DNA of 64,000 nucleotides from SpSt-600 sp042408195 (GCA_042408195.1 JBHOQL010000094.1:1-64000); one strand, 5' to 3'. Numbered from the stretch's first letter, positions 23,831 to 32,493 are shown. The notes: generated by a model not told the origin, from the sequence alone. A program made the numbers and translations.

Positions 23831-26398
23831 ATGATACCACTGAGGTTGAAGATGGAAAATTTCTTGAGTTACAGAAATCCGGAACCCCTGGATTTCAGGG
23901 AAATTTCCATTGCTTGCCTGTGGGGGGAGAATGGCAGCGGAAAATCGGCCATCCTGGATGCTATCACCTGGGCCCTGTGGGGGAAGACCCCCCGGAGCAA
24001 CAGCTCAAGGGAGCTTATGCATTCCGGAACGGATGAAATGAGCGTGGAGCTGGAGTTTGCGGTGGGTTCCAACATTTACAAAGTGAAGAGGATTTACCGC
24101 AAATATCAGGTCCCGCGCGAGCAACTTCTCCTCTTGCATTGGGATAAAAATAAGGGGGAGTTCATACCCATTACGGAAGCTGGGATAAGGGAAACTCAGA
24201 ACAAACTGGATAGGATTTTGCGGATGGATTTTGAAACGTTCGTGAACTCGGCTTTTCTGGCCCAGGGCAGGGCTGGGGAATTCACTACCAGGGACCCGGC
24301 TGAGCGGAAGGAGGTGCTGGGACGCATCCTTGGCTTTGACCTTTATGAGCGCCTTGAGAAGAGGGCAAAGGAGAGGAAAAATGAGGCCGAGCTGAAAGCT
24401 AAGGAGATTGAGGGAAGGCTGAAGCAGATAGAGGAGGAGATAAGAAAAGAAAAGGAGCTGAGAGAGAGGCTGAATGAAGTCAGGAAAATTTACGAAGATT
24501 TTCGCGATCTGTGCGTAAAATTGCAGGGAGAAAAGGAGGAACTTGAAAGAAGGCTCCACGAGCTTGACCGTAAGGAGGATAGGTTGAAAGAAGCATACAA
24601 CAGGGTTAGGGAACTGGCCAGAGAAATTGAGGAGATAGAAAGCGAGCTAGAAAAAGTCAGGAAACAGATCGAGGAGTATCGGAGAATTGTTCAGGAAGAA
24701 GACAAGGTTGTAGCTGGCTTTAGCGAGCTCCAGCGGATTCGCGAAGAACTGGAGAAGGCAGAGGAAAAAATAGAGGAGCTCAGGCCACTGGAAGAAAGGG
24801 CGAGGGAGTTGGATGCGAGGATAATTCAGGAAAGAGGTCGGATTGAAGCGCAGCTTAGAGAGCTTGAAGAGCGAAGGAGAAGGCTGGAGGCTGAAACTTC
24901 GGCCCTTGAGAAGTACAGGCTGGAACTGGCGCAAGTGGAGAGGGGTCTCCAGGAGGTGGAGGCTCTTGAAAGAGAAGTGAAGGAATGGGAGGAAGCTGCT
25001 GAAAGCATCAGGGAGGAACTTGGTAGACTGGAGCTGGAAGGCAACCTAGCCCGGGAGGAGGTCTGGAAACTCGAGGAGCAACTGGAAATGCTGAGCGAGG
25101 CTAGGGCTTCCTGCCCGCTCTGCGGACAGCCCCTTCCTTCTCATCGGAGAGATGAACTTTTGAAGGAATTCCGCCAGCGCATTGAGGAGAAAAATAAATT
25201 GATCGAGGATATAAAGGGTAAATCGGCAGAGCTAGAGCAAAAGGTAACGGAACTTCAATCGAAGGTGGAAGGGGCGAGGGAGCAACTGAGTCGTAAGAGC
25301 GAGCTTGCGGCCAGGAAAGGAAGTCTAGAAGAGAAAGTAAAGGTTACAGAGGATGCAGTCTGGGAGCTTGAGGAAGTCGAAGCTACTATAATGAAACTTG
25401 AAGGCCTAATTCGGGAAGGAAGGATTGCTCCGGAACTTCAGGCTGAGAGGGAAGTCCTGGAGAGGGGCCTCTCTGAGCTGAGGTCTTACGAGGAAAAGCG
25501 CGAACAGCTTATCCGTCAGGAACGGGACCTCAGACAGTGGGAATCAAAGTTCAGAGACTTGGAGATGGTCAAGAAGAACTTGCAGTGGCAAGAAAGGTTC
25601 ATGGATGAGCGGAAGAGCAAGCTGGGGGAGAAACAGAGAGTTAAAGATGAGGAGGAAAAGAAGATCAAGGAGCTGGAGGCGGAGCTGGCCGAGCGGGACA
25701 AGGTGAGGCAAGAATGGGAAGCTAAAGAGAGGGAATTAGAGGAAGCCTCCCAGAAGAGGGATGAAGCATGGAAAGAAGTAGGTGCCATTGAGGGAGAGTT
25801 GCGGAGGCTGGAGAAGTTTCGGTTGGAAGGGGAGGAGAGGAAGAAGGAGCTCACCACATTAAAGGAAGAGAGCATACTCTACGAGGAGTTAGCCGAGGCT
25901 TTTGGGAAGAACGGAATTCAGGCCATGATAATTGAGAGGGTGCTGCCAGAAATAGAGGACGAAGCTAACCGGCTCCTGAGTGACATGACTGGGGGGCGAA
26001 TGCACGTCCGGTTCAGGACTCAGAAGCAGACGCAGAAGGGTGAGGTGAAGGAAACTCTGGACATTGAGATAGCTGACGAGAAGGGTGCGAGGGATTACAG
26101 GCTCTATTCAGGAGGAGAGAGCTTCAGAGTGGATTTGGCCATAAGGATAGCCTTAGCCAGGCTTCTGGCCCGGCGGGCAGGGGCCCCGCTTTCGGTCCTC
26201 TTTGTGGATGAGGGGTTTGGAACTCAGGACCCTGATGGGCTTGAGAAGGTGGTGGAGGCCATAAACTCCATCCGGGACAAATTCAAATTCATTTTGGTGA
26301 TAACCCACCTTGAAGACCTGAGAGACAAGTTCCCCGTCCGGATTGAAGTGACGAAGAAGCCTTCCGGCTCCGTCGCTGAAGTGGTGAGGGTGTGGTGA
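23831..26398 (+). CDS. Rad50/SbcC-like SMC-family ATPase
   Basis: The start at ATG 23831 (MIPLRLKMENFLSY) follows AAGGAGGT and gives 855 residues. The N-terminal Walker A GENGSGKSAI, two long charged coiled coils (about 170-420 and 460-700), a zinc hook with ASCPLCGQPLP at the middle, the ABC signature YSGGESFRV and Walker B SVLFVDEGFGTQD give the full Rad50/SbcC layout. These ATPases pair with an Mre11/SbcD nuclease to process DNA ends and hairpins. No sbcD gene lies next to it or elsewhere in the window. The final TGA shares bases with the methyltransferase start (TGATG). Confidence 0.93.
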   Translation: MIPLRLKMENFLSYRNPEPLDFREISIACLWGENGSGKSAILDAITWALWGKTPRSNSSRELMHSGTDEMSVELEFAVGSNIYKVKRIYRKYQVPREQLLLLHWDKNKGEFIPITEAGIRETQNKLDRILRMDFETFVNSAFLAQGRAGEFTTRDPAERKEVLGRILGFDLYERLEKRAKERKNEAELKAKEIEGRLKQIEEEIRKEKELRERLNEVRKIYEDFRDLCVKLQGEKEELERRLHELDRKEDRLKEAYNRVRELAREIEEIESELEKVRKQIEEYRRIVQEEDKVVAGFSELQRIREELEKAEEKIEELRPLEERARELDARIIQERGRIEAQLRELEERRRRLEAETSALEKYRLELAQVERGLQEVEALEREVKEWEEAAESIREELGRLELEGNLAREEVWKLEEQLEMLSEARASCPLCGQPLPSHRRDELLKEFRQRIEEKNKLIEDIKGKSAELEQKVTELQSKVEGAREQLSRKSELAARKGSLEEKVKVTEDAVWELEEVEATIMKLEGLIREGRIAPELQAEREVLERGLSELRSYEEKREQLIRQERDLRQWESKFRDLEMVKKNLQWQERFMDERKSKLGEKQRVKDEEEKKIKELEAELAERDKVRQEWEAKERELEEASQKRDEAWKEVGAIEGELRRLEKFRLEGEERKKELTTLKEESILYEELAEAFGKNGIQAMIIERVLPEIEDEANRLLSDMTGGRMHVRFRTQKQTQKGEVKETLDIEIADEKGARDYRLYSGGESFRVDLAIRIALARLLARRAGAPLSVLFVDEGFGTQDPDGLEKVVEAINSIRDKFKFILVITHLEDLRDKFPVRIEVTKKPSGSVAEVVRVW

Positions 26399-27132
26399 TG
26401 TTTCACGTGAAACGTCCTGTCTGCAGCTACGAAGGAGTCCCCTACACCGATTTCTGGAAGGGAAGGCAGTACGAAGACCTGGCCGAGCGCATCGCCCTGA
26501 GGCGGCTCCTTCCCCCCAAGAGCTCCCTGCTTCTGGACATAGGCGCCGGTTTCGGCCGGCTGGCAGACCTCTACTCCGGAGCGGAAAAAATTGTCCTCCT
26601 GGACTGCTCCTTGTCCCAGCTCAAGAAGGCTAAAGAACGTTGGAGCCACGATCCCCGCTTCTCCTTCCTGGTGGCTGACTTGTACAACCTCCCTTTCCCC
26701 GGTGGAACCTTCGATACCCTTGTGATGGTCCGGGTGATGCACCATGTGGCTGATGCCGAAGCTGCCTTGGCAGAAATACGGCGGGTGACTAAGGACGGGG
26801 GAACTTTTATCTTAGAATATGCCAATAAAAGGCACCTCAAAGCTATCTTTCTCTACCTTTTGGGCCGGCGTCCCAATCCCTTTTCCCTAGAACCCTTTGA
26901 GTTCGCCCCCATGCACTTTGACTTCCATCCCACCTGGATGGAGACGAACCTAAGAAAGGCTGGATTCACCCCCACTAAAACCCTCACCCTCTCTTTCTTC
27001 CGCCTTCAGTTCTTGAAAGACCTGCTCCCGGCACGCCTCTTGGCCTCCTTAGACGGCTTCCTCCAAAAACCTTTGGCGGCTCTCAAACTCACCCCCAGCG
27101 TTATGGTCAGGAGCCAGGCGACTGGACATTAA
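26398..27132 (+). CDS. Class I SAM-dependent methyltransferase
   Basis: A 244-residue protein starting MFHVKRP at ATG 26398, which overlaps the Rad50-like stop. Motif I is LLDIGAGFGRLADLY, motif II KIVLLDCSLSQLKKA, then VADLYNLPFPGGTFDTLVMV and MHHVADAEAALAEIRRVTKDGG, the Methyltransf_11 pattern. The substrate is unknown. The first six codons spell out a parS-like palindrome, so the N-terminus MFHVKR is probably dictated by DNA function and not by the enzyme. Its TAA overlaps the TAA of the JAMM gene on the other strand. Confidence 0.88.
   Translation: MFHVKRPVCSYEGVPYTDFWKGRQYEDLAERIALRRLLPPKSSLLLDIGAGFGRLADLYSGAEKIVLLDCSLSQLKKAKERWSHDPRFSFLVADLYNLPFPGGTFDTLVMVRVMHHVADAEAALAEIRRVTKDGGTFILEYANKRHLKAIFLYLLGRRPNPFSLEPFEFAPMHFDFHPTWMETNLRKAGFTPTKTLTLSFFRLQFLKDLLPARLLASLDGFLQKPLAALKLTPSVMVRSQATGH
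26399..26414. promoter_or_regulatory. parS: parS centromere-like site (ParB binding)
   Basis: The sequence TGTTTCACGTGAAACG matches the conserved parS consensus TGTTTCACGTGAAACA at 15 of 16 bases, with a perfect 14-bp palindromic core (26400-26413). It lies 2.7 kb after dnaA and covers the start codon of the methyltransferase. ParB spreading from parS organises origin segregation. Confidence 0.85.
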
Positions 27133-27533
27133 TCGCGGATTTCCACTTCCACCTCTTTAGGTTGGCTCTCGGCCAGACTGAAAGCCCTAATCCGAGGCTT
27201 TTCAGGATCTTGCAAGGATATTATCAGGTAAACAGCTTCGGGGTAATAGGCCATTTCTCTGTCCAGCGCCGAAGGGTAGGGAGGGAACGACGGATGTGAA
27301 TGGTAAATTCCTACCACCTCCCAACCCCTTTCCTCCATTTCCACTAGGGCCCTGAACTGAGCTTCAGGGTCGGCTCTGTAACGGAAAGGGCTCTTTTCCA
27401 CGTTTGGGAGGGGGTAAACCTTTTCCACCTTCCCATCCCTGCCTGCCAGAAGCCCACAGGCTTCATTGGGCCTCTCCTGCAGGGCGTGAGCTATCATCTC
27501 CTCCATTTGCTCTCGGGTTAAAATCAGCTTCAT
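27129..27533 (-). CDS. JAMM/MPN+ metallopeptidase (JAB domain)
   Basis: A 134-residue stand-alone JAB domain with the full zinc motif: Glu24 (NEACGLLAG), His78 and His80 (HSHPS), Ser88 and Asp91 (SALD). Bacterial relatives such as Mec release sulfur-carrier or ubiquitin-like proteins, for example cysteine from CysO-cysteine. No ubiquitin-like or E1-like gene lies in this window, so the substrate is open. The start is set by AAGGAGGT eight bases before the ATG. It is divergent from gyrA. Confidence 0.9.
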   Translation of the reverse strand: MKLILTREQMEEMIAHALQERPNEACGLLAGRDGKVEKVYPLPNVEKSPFRYRADPEAQFRALVEMEERGWEVVGIYHSHPSFPPYPSALDREMAYYPEAVYLIISLQDPEKPRIRAFSLAESQPKEVEVEIRD

Positions 27534-27574
27534 TCCGCACCTCCTTGCTAATTTTACAACGAAATAACAGCGAT

Positions 27575-27603
27575 TTGAAACCTCTCCTTCGTTAGTGTAT
27601 AAT
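27575..27603 (+). promoter_or_regulatory. Promoter of the gyrA operon
   Basis: TTGAAA (27575-27580), 17 bases, TATAAT (27598-27603), 26 bases before the GTG at 27630. Confidence 0.75.
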
Positions 27604-27629
27604 CTTCATGAGGGATAAAGGAGGGCGAT

Positions 27630-30050
27630 GTGGGAATCGGGACCATTATACCCGTGGACATTGAAGAAGAAATGAAAGGGGCCTACCTGGATTACGCCAT
27701 GAGCGTAATCGTGTCCAGGGCCCTTCCTGACGTCCGCGATGGCTTGAAGCCTGTCCAACGCCGTATCCTCTACACCATGCATGAGATGGGCCTTAGCCCC
27801 GATAAACCTTACCGCAAGAGCGCCCGTATCGTGGGTGAAGTGTTGGGCAAATTCCACCCTCACGGTGATGCCGCTGTATACGATGCCATGGTCAGGATGG
27901 CCCAGGATTTCACCCTCCGCTACCCCCTTATAGATGGCCAGGGCAACTTCGGGAGTATAGACGGGGATCCTCCAGCAGCCATGAGGTATACTGAGGCCCG
28001 CCTCACTCCTATCGCTGTCGAAATGCTGGCGGACATTGAAAAAGAGACCGTGGATTTCACCGAAAACTTTGACGGTTCACTGAAAGAACCCACAGTCCTG
28101 CCTGCCAGATTCCCCAACCTCCTTGTCAACGGTTCCTCGGGCATCGCAGTGGGGATGGCCACCAGTATTCCACCCCATAACCTCAAAGAAATAGCTCAAG
28201 CCATAGCTTTTGTGGTGGACAATTATCAGAAATTTGAAGAAATTTCCCTGGAAAACCTGATGAAGTTCATAAAAGGACCCGATTTCCCCACCGGCGGGAT
28301 CGTCCTCGGATACGAGGGCCTCAAAGCCGCTTATGCCACCGGAAAGGGTTTGATTACTTTAAGGGCCCTGACCCGGATTGAGGAAATAAAGGGCGGACGT
28401 TATGCCATCATCGTAACCCAAATCCCCTACCAGATAAACAAATCCTCCCTCTTGGAACGCATCGCCGAGCTGGTCCGAAACGGCCGGCTGGAGGAAATAG
28501 CCGACCTGCGGGACGAATCCGACCGGGAAGGGATGAGCATAGTGATTGAACTCAAGCGTGGGGCCGAACCTCGGACCGCACTCCTCAAGCTTTTCAAGTA
28601 CACCCCTCTGCAGGTGACCTTCAGCATCAACATGCTGGCCCTGGTCAACGGAGAGCCTGTCCTGCTCTCTTTGAAGGAACTGATCCGGCACTACATTGAA
28701 CACCGTAAAGATGTCATTACCAGGCGGACCCGCTACGATCTGGAGAAAGCCCGCCACCGCGTCCACATCCTCGAAGGACTCCTCATAGCCTTGGCCAACT
28801 TGGATGAGGTAGTCCAGATAATCCGTAGCTCTCGCACGCCCGAATCAGCTCTGAAGAAGCTTGTGGAACGCTTCAGACTTACCCAGGTTCAGGCCCAAGC
28901 TATCTTGGACATGCCCCTTAGACGTCTGGTGGCTCTGGAAAGGCAGAAACTCCAGGAGGAACACAAGGAGCTTTCCAAAACTATAAAGAACTTGGAGCAA
29001 CTCCTCAAATACCCCCGCAAGATTCTAGAGCTAGTAAAACAAGAGGCTCTGGAGCTAGCCCAGAAATACGGTACTCCCAGGCGCACTCAGGTCCTGCCGG
29101 AAGAAGCTGAAATCCTGACAGAAGAGGACTTAGTGGCTAGGGAAGAAGTGCTCATTTCCATTACCCAGCGCGGCTTTGTCCAGAAGGCGCCTTTTCGGAG
29201 CTGCAAAGTTTACAAAGCTGGTAAAGAAAGCTTGACTCTGGAAGTTCCTGATGGTGATTCCCTTGCCCTATCCATAAAAGCCGACAGCATCGGCCAAGTC
29301 CTGGTACTGAGTGATAGAGGCAGGCTTTACAGCTTTAAGCCTTACCAGATTGAAGGACGTTTCTCCCTGCCCCTGAACGGTAAGGAATGCCCTGTGGCGG
29401 CCATTGCGCTCTCTCCCGACTTTTCAGCCAGCTATTTGGTCATCTTCACAGAACAAGGCAAGGTCAAGAAGCTTGACCTTAAGGATATAATGCCAATTCG
29501 CTCTTCAGGTGTTGGGGTCATAAAACTCAGCGACGATGACAGACCTGTAGCCATTTCTTTGGCTGAAGAAAAGGATGAGCTCTTCATGGTCACTGTAAGC
29601 GGGCTTGCCTTGCGTTTCCCTGCCTCAGAAGTTCGTGCGATGGGCCGGGACGCGGCTGGAGTCCTGGGCATAAAGCTTGGGGAAGGAGATAAGGTGGTGG
29701 GGGCAGGGACTGTCAGAGCCGATGGCTTCTTGGTCCTAGTGACAGATAAGGGTTATGTCAAGCGAGTGTCCTTTGGCCTATTCCCATTACAGCACCGTTA
29801 TGGCCAAGGGGTAATAGCTTCCGGCGGCAAGGTGGAAAAGGTTGGCTCGCTAGTGGCAGCTTTGGCTCTTTGCCCCCAAGAAGAGCTCCTGGCTTTTTCG
29901 GAAAAAGGTAAAATATGGCGGATAAAAGTGGAGGAGGTTCCTTTAAAGAGCCGTCCGGCTGTGCCGGAAGCCATGATCGCTCTGGGCAAAGGGGAAAGCG
30001 TCAAGGGAGTAGGAGCGGCCTATGGAAGATTGGGCCCTTGTTCTGGATAA
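27630..30050 (+). CDS. gyrA: DNA gyrase subunit A / type IIA topoisomerase subunit A
   Basis: An 806-residue protein with a GTG start behind GGAGG. The breakage domain has the catalytic Tyr120 (AAMRYTEARL) and the quinolone pocket HPHGDAAVYDAM; Ala81 replaces the Ser83 of E. coli numbering, while the acidic Asp85 is kept. Then follow tower, coiled-coil and C-terminal beta-pinwheel blades (LISITQRGFVQKAP, LVLSDRGRLYSF, VIFTEQGKVKKLDL, LVLVTDKGYVKRV, LLAFSEKGKIWRI). I do not see the GyrA-box QRRGGKG in blade 1, so ParC-like activity is possible. Its 3' end overlaps the AlbA_2 gene by 29 bases. Confidence 0.93.
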   Translation: MGIGTIIPVDIEEEMKGAYLDYAMSVIVSRALPDVRDGLKPVQRRILYTMHEMGLSPDKPYRKSARIVGEVLGKFHPHGDAAVYDAMVRMAQDFTLRYPLIDGQGNFGSIDGDPPAAMRYTEARLTPIAVEMLADIEKETVDFTENFDGSLKEPTVLPARFPNLLVNGSSGIAVGMATSIPPHNLKEIAQAIAFVVDNYQKFEEISLENLMKFIKGPDFPTGGIVLGYEGLKAAYATGKGLITLRALTRIEEIKGGRYAIIVTQIPYQINKSSLLERIAELVRNGRLEEIADLRDESDREGMSIVIELKRGAEPRTALLKLFKYTPLQVTFSINMLALVNGEPVLLSLKELIRHYIEHRKDVITRRTRYDLEKARHRVHILEGLLIALANLDEVVQIIRSSRTPESALKKLVERFRLTQVQAQAILDMPLRRLVALERQKLQEEHKELSKTIKNLEQLLKYPRKILELVKQEALELAQKYGTPRRTQVLPEEAEILTEEDLVAREEVLISITQRGFVQKAPFRSCKVYKAGKESLTLEVPDGDSLALSIKADSIGQVLVLSDRGRLYSFKPYQIEGRFSLPLNGKECPVAAIALSPDFSASYLVIFTEQGKVKKLDLKDIMPIRSSGVGVIKLSDDDRPVAISLAEEKDELFMVTVSGLALRFPASEVRAMGRDAAGVLGIKLGEGDKVVGAGTVRADGFLVLVTDKGYVKRVSFGLFPLQHRYGQGVIASGGKVEKVGSLVAALALCPQEELLAFSEKGKIWRIKVEEVPLKSRPAVPEAMIALGKGESVKGVGAAYGRLGPCSG

Positions 30051-31392
30051 AAAGCCAGGGCAGCTTGTGGAGTTCATGCCAGAAGTCCACCCCGATGTTC
30101 TGGCAGAGACTCTCGTCGCTTTCGCTAATGCTGACGGGGGTTCAATCTACATTGGGGTGGAACCAAGTGGACGCGTAGCAGGAGTGTCATCGATGCAGGA
30201 GGTAGAAGAAGCATTTACCTTGGCTCAGAGGAGATGCAGACCTCCGGTTAAAGTCGAATGGGAGAGGATTGAAACTCCTTATGGCTCCGTCCTCGTCCTT
30301 ATGGTTTACCGGAGCCTGGACCTCCACAGCCTTGAGGATGGCAGGGTCTACCTGAGGGTTGGGGCTGAGAACAAGCTTCTCAGTGGGGAAGAGATAAGGA
30401 GACTGGCTTCCACTAAACCCGTGAGCGCCTATGAGGAAGAGCCCGTACCTGGCGCCTCCCTCGAAGACCTCAACGATGAAATCATTGAAGAATACTTGAA
30501 GAAGCGGGAGGAAAGGAGCGGCCGCCGTCCTCAAGGGACAGTTGAGGAAATCCTGAAGGAGATCGGAGCCCTGACTCGGCAGGGGGAACCAACGGTAGCT
30601 GGGATCCTTTTGTTTGGGAAAAACCCTCAATTTTTCCTCCCTCAAAGCGGTGTTGTGTTCGTGCGTTTCGTAGGGAACGCAGCAAGAAGGCCAGAGGGAA
30701 CAGTCGGCTACGGGAGGAGGGAAGAGGTAGGAGGTCCATTGTGCCGCGTGATCGAGCGGTCTTGGGAGATTATCTGGGAAGAAATGAAGAGGGAGGCTGT
30801 GGTCAAAGGGCTTGTGCGAGAAGATCGGACCGAATATCCTCCCTTCGCAGTGAGGGAAGCTTTGGTAAATGCCGTGGCCCATAGGGATTACCGCCTTAAG
30901 GGTCGCCGCATAGAGGTGAAAATGTTCGATGACCGGCTGGAGGTCACAAGTCCAGGGGGGCTTCCGGGCTACATAACGCTGGATAACATTGTGGACGAGC
31001 ACTTTTCCCGCAACCCAAGGATTGTTTCTGGTCTATATTATTGGGGCTTCATAGAAGAGTTGGGCTTGGGTATAGACATGATGATTGAGGAGATGGTGAA
31101 CGCTGGCCATCCTCCACCAGAGTTCAAGGCCACGCCTCACTCTTTTACGGTTATACTTTACAACGTCAGGGAGCGGCCTCCGATACCCCGCTGGGAACTG
31201 GAAATGAATGAGAGGCAACTGGCGGCCATAAATTACATCCGCCAGCATGGCCGCATAACCAATCGGGAATACAGACTCCTCTGCCCTCATGTTTCTGCCG
31301 AAACTCTCCGCCTCGACCTGGCCGACTTGGTGGAGAAAGGTATTTTAATTAAGGTTGGTGATAAGCGCGGGACTTATTACATACTCAGGTGA
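30022..31392 (+). CDS. AlbA_2 (Schlafen-type) / HATPase_c_4 putative transcriptional regulator
   Basis: A 456-residue protein starting inside the end of gyrA after AGGAG. Residues about 10-125 are the AlbA_2 domain (GQLVEFMPE, ETLVAFANADGGSIYIGVEPSG), residues about 260-370 the RecG-like HATPase_c_4 domain (FAVREALVNAVAHRDY, LEVTSPGGLP, GLGIDMMIEEM) and the last 70 a winged helix (RQLAAINYIRQHGRITNREYRLL). Such proteins are usually annotated as RecG-related regulators; some act in defence. Overlap with gyrA implies co-expression with a topoisomerase, which is not a usual partnership. Confidence 0.88.
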   Translation: MEDWALVLDKKPGQLVEFMPEVHPDVLAETLVAFANADGGSIYIGVEPSGRVAGVSSMQEVEEAFTLAQRRCRPPVKVEWERIETPYGSVLVLMVYRSLDLHSLEDGRVYLRVGAENKLLSGEEIRRLASTKPVSAYEEEPVPGASLEDLNDEIIEEYLKKREERSGRRPQGTVEEILKEIGALTRQGEPTVAGILLFGKNPQFFLPQSGVVFVRFVGNAARRPEGTVGYGRREEVGGPLCRVIERSWEIIWEEMKREAVVKGLVREDRTEYPPFAVREALVNAVAHRDYRLKGRRIEVKMFDDRLEVTSPGGLPGYITLDNIVDEHFSRNPRIVSGLYYWGFIEELGLGIDMMIEEMVNAGHPPPEFKATPHSFTVILYNVRERPPIPRWELEMNERQLAAINYIRQHGRITNREYRLLCPHVSAETLRLDLADLVEKGILIKVGDKRGTYYILR

Positions 31393-31405
31393 AAGCTGCA
31401 TCTTC

Positions 31406-32110
31406 ATGGCAAAAATCATCATCCTTTTTGACAACATCTCGACCCACAGAGAGATAAAGCCCGGGTGGGGCTTTTCGGCCCTGGTGGAGGCGGATCAGCG
31501 CAGGATTCTATTCGATGCTGGTCCCCACTCCCCGCTTCCCGCTTTGAAAGCTCTTGGCATTCCCCAGGAGACAATCAAAGAAGTTGTGCTTTCCCACTTT
31601 CATCCCGACCATTACGGAGGCCTTACGGATTTCCTCATGGCTAACCACGGCATCACCCTTTATTTTCCCTCGCCGGCTCCCCCAGAGCTGAAGGCTCAGT
31701 GGCAGGTTTTAGCGAACCTGAGGGAAATAAGAGGACCGGTTGAACTGGGCGATGGCTTCTGGCTCACGGGACCTCTTGGTTCAAAGATGCCCGAGATGGC
31801 TTTACTGTTAGAAACTCGATTAGGTCTACTTATGATGGTAGGTTGCGCCCATCCTGGCCTGGAGGAAATGGCACGGAAAGCAGCGGAAATCACCGGAAGC
31901 GTTCCTTCCGTGATCGTAGGGGGGTTACACATAATGGGGCTTAAGCCCCACAAGGTTCGCCAGATAGCGACGAAGCTGAAAGAATTAGGTGTAAAGAAGC
32001 TCATCGGGTGTCACTGCACTGGTAAGGAGGCTCTTCGCATTGTCAGAGAAGAGTTCGGGGACGAAGTACTGAGCGGAGGCATCGGTAAAGTTTTTGAGTT
32101 TGCCAGATAG
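31406..32110 (+). CDS. Metallo-beta-lactamase fold hydrolase (RFA-P synthase-like)
   Basis: The ATG at 31406 (MAKIIILFDN) gives 234 residues; an earlier in-frame start at 31355 would extend into the previous gene. The zinc motif is SHFHPDHYGGL, followed by VGCAHPGLEEM, GGLHIMGLK and GCHCTGKEA. This arrangement matches the family once annotated as the archaeal RFA-P (methanopterin) synthase-like enzymes, found in many bacteria without that pathway. The substrate is unknown. It lies 13 bases after the AlbA_2 gene in the gyrA operon. Confidence 0.85.
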   Translation: MAKIIILFDNISTHREIKPGWGFSALVEADQRRILFDAGPHSPLPALKALGIPQETIKEVVLSHFHPDHYGGLTDFLMANHGITLYFPSPAPPELKAQWQVLANLREIRGPVELGDGFWLTGPLGSKMPEMALLLETRLGLLMMVGCAHPGLEEMARKAAEITGSVPSVIVGGLHIMGLKPHKVRQIATKLKELGVKKLIGCHCTGKEALRIVREEFGDEVLSGGIGKVFEFAR

Positions 32111-32148
32111 CCTTCCCTTTCAATCCAGTGAGGAAAGGGGGTGAGACT

Positions 32149-32493
32149 CTGGATTCACTGGAGCTGGCACACCGCATAGTGGATCTGATTATGGACAAAA
32201 AAGCTTACGATATAGTGGTCCTGGACCTGAGGAAGCTGTTCCCTCTGGCTGATTATTTCATAATTTGCACGGGAGATTCCGAAAGGCAAATTGAAGCCAT
32301 AGCCAGCGAGGTCCGGGATAAGCTTGAGGCCGAGGGGATTAAGCCCCTCGGGGTGGAAGGGACCCCGGAGTCAGGCTGGGTTCTGATGGATTACAAGGAT
32401 GTGATACTGCATATTTTCATGCCAGCCCAGAGGGATTACTACGAGCTGGAAAAGCTTTGGAAAAAAGCCCCGGTAGTGGTCAGAATCCGATAA
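32149..32493 (+). CDS. rsfS: Ribosome silencing factor RsfS (Iojap family), probable CTG start
   Basis: A protein of 114 residues that binds ribosomal protein L14 and blocks subunit joining in starvation. Motifs: DIVVLDLRKLFPLADYFIICTGDSERQ, GVEGTPESGWVLMDYKDVILHIF and the closing YYELEKLW. The GTG at 32128 has no ribosome site, while AAAGGGGGTGA (32134-32144, one mismatch to the ideal Shine-Dalgarno) stands four bases before a CTG at 32149. Starting there gives LDSLELAHRIV, which agrees with the usual RsfS N-terminus. It overlaps the sirtuin gene 14 bases tail-to-tail. Confidence 0.9.
   Translation: MDSLELAHRIVDLIMDKKAYDIVVLDLRKLFPLADYFIICTGDSERQIEAIASEVRDKLEAEGIKPLGVEGTPESGWVLMDYKDVILHIFMPAQRDYYELEKLWKKAPVVVRIR

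Noticed and set aside
30187..31002. A 271-codon minus-strand frame
   Set aside because: Shadow of the AlbA_2/HATPase gene on the other strand, with no family features.
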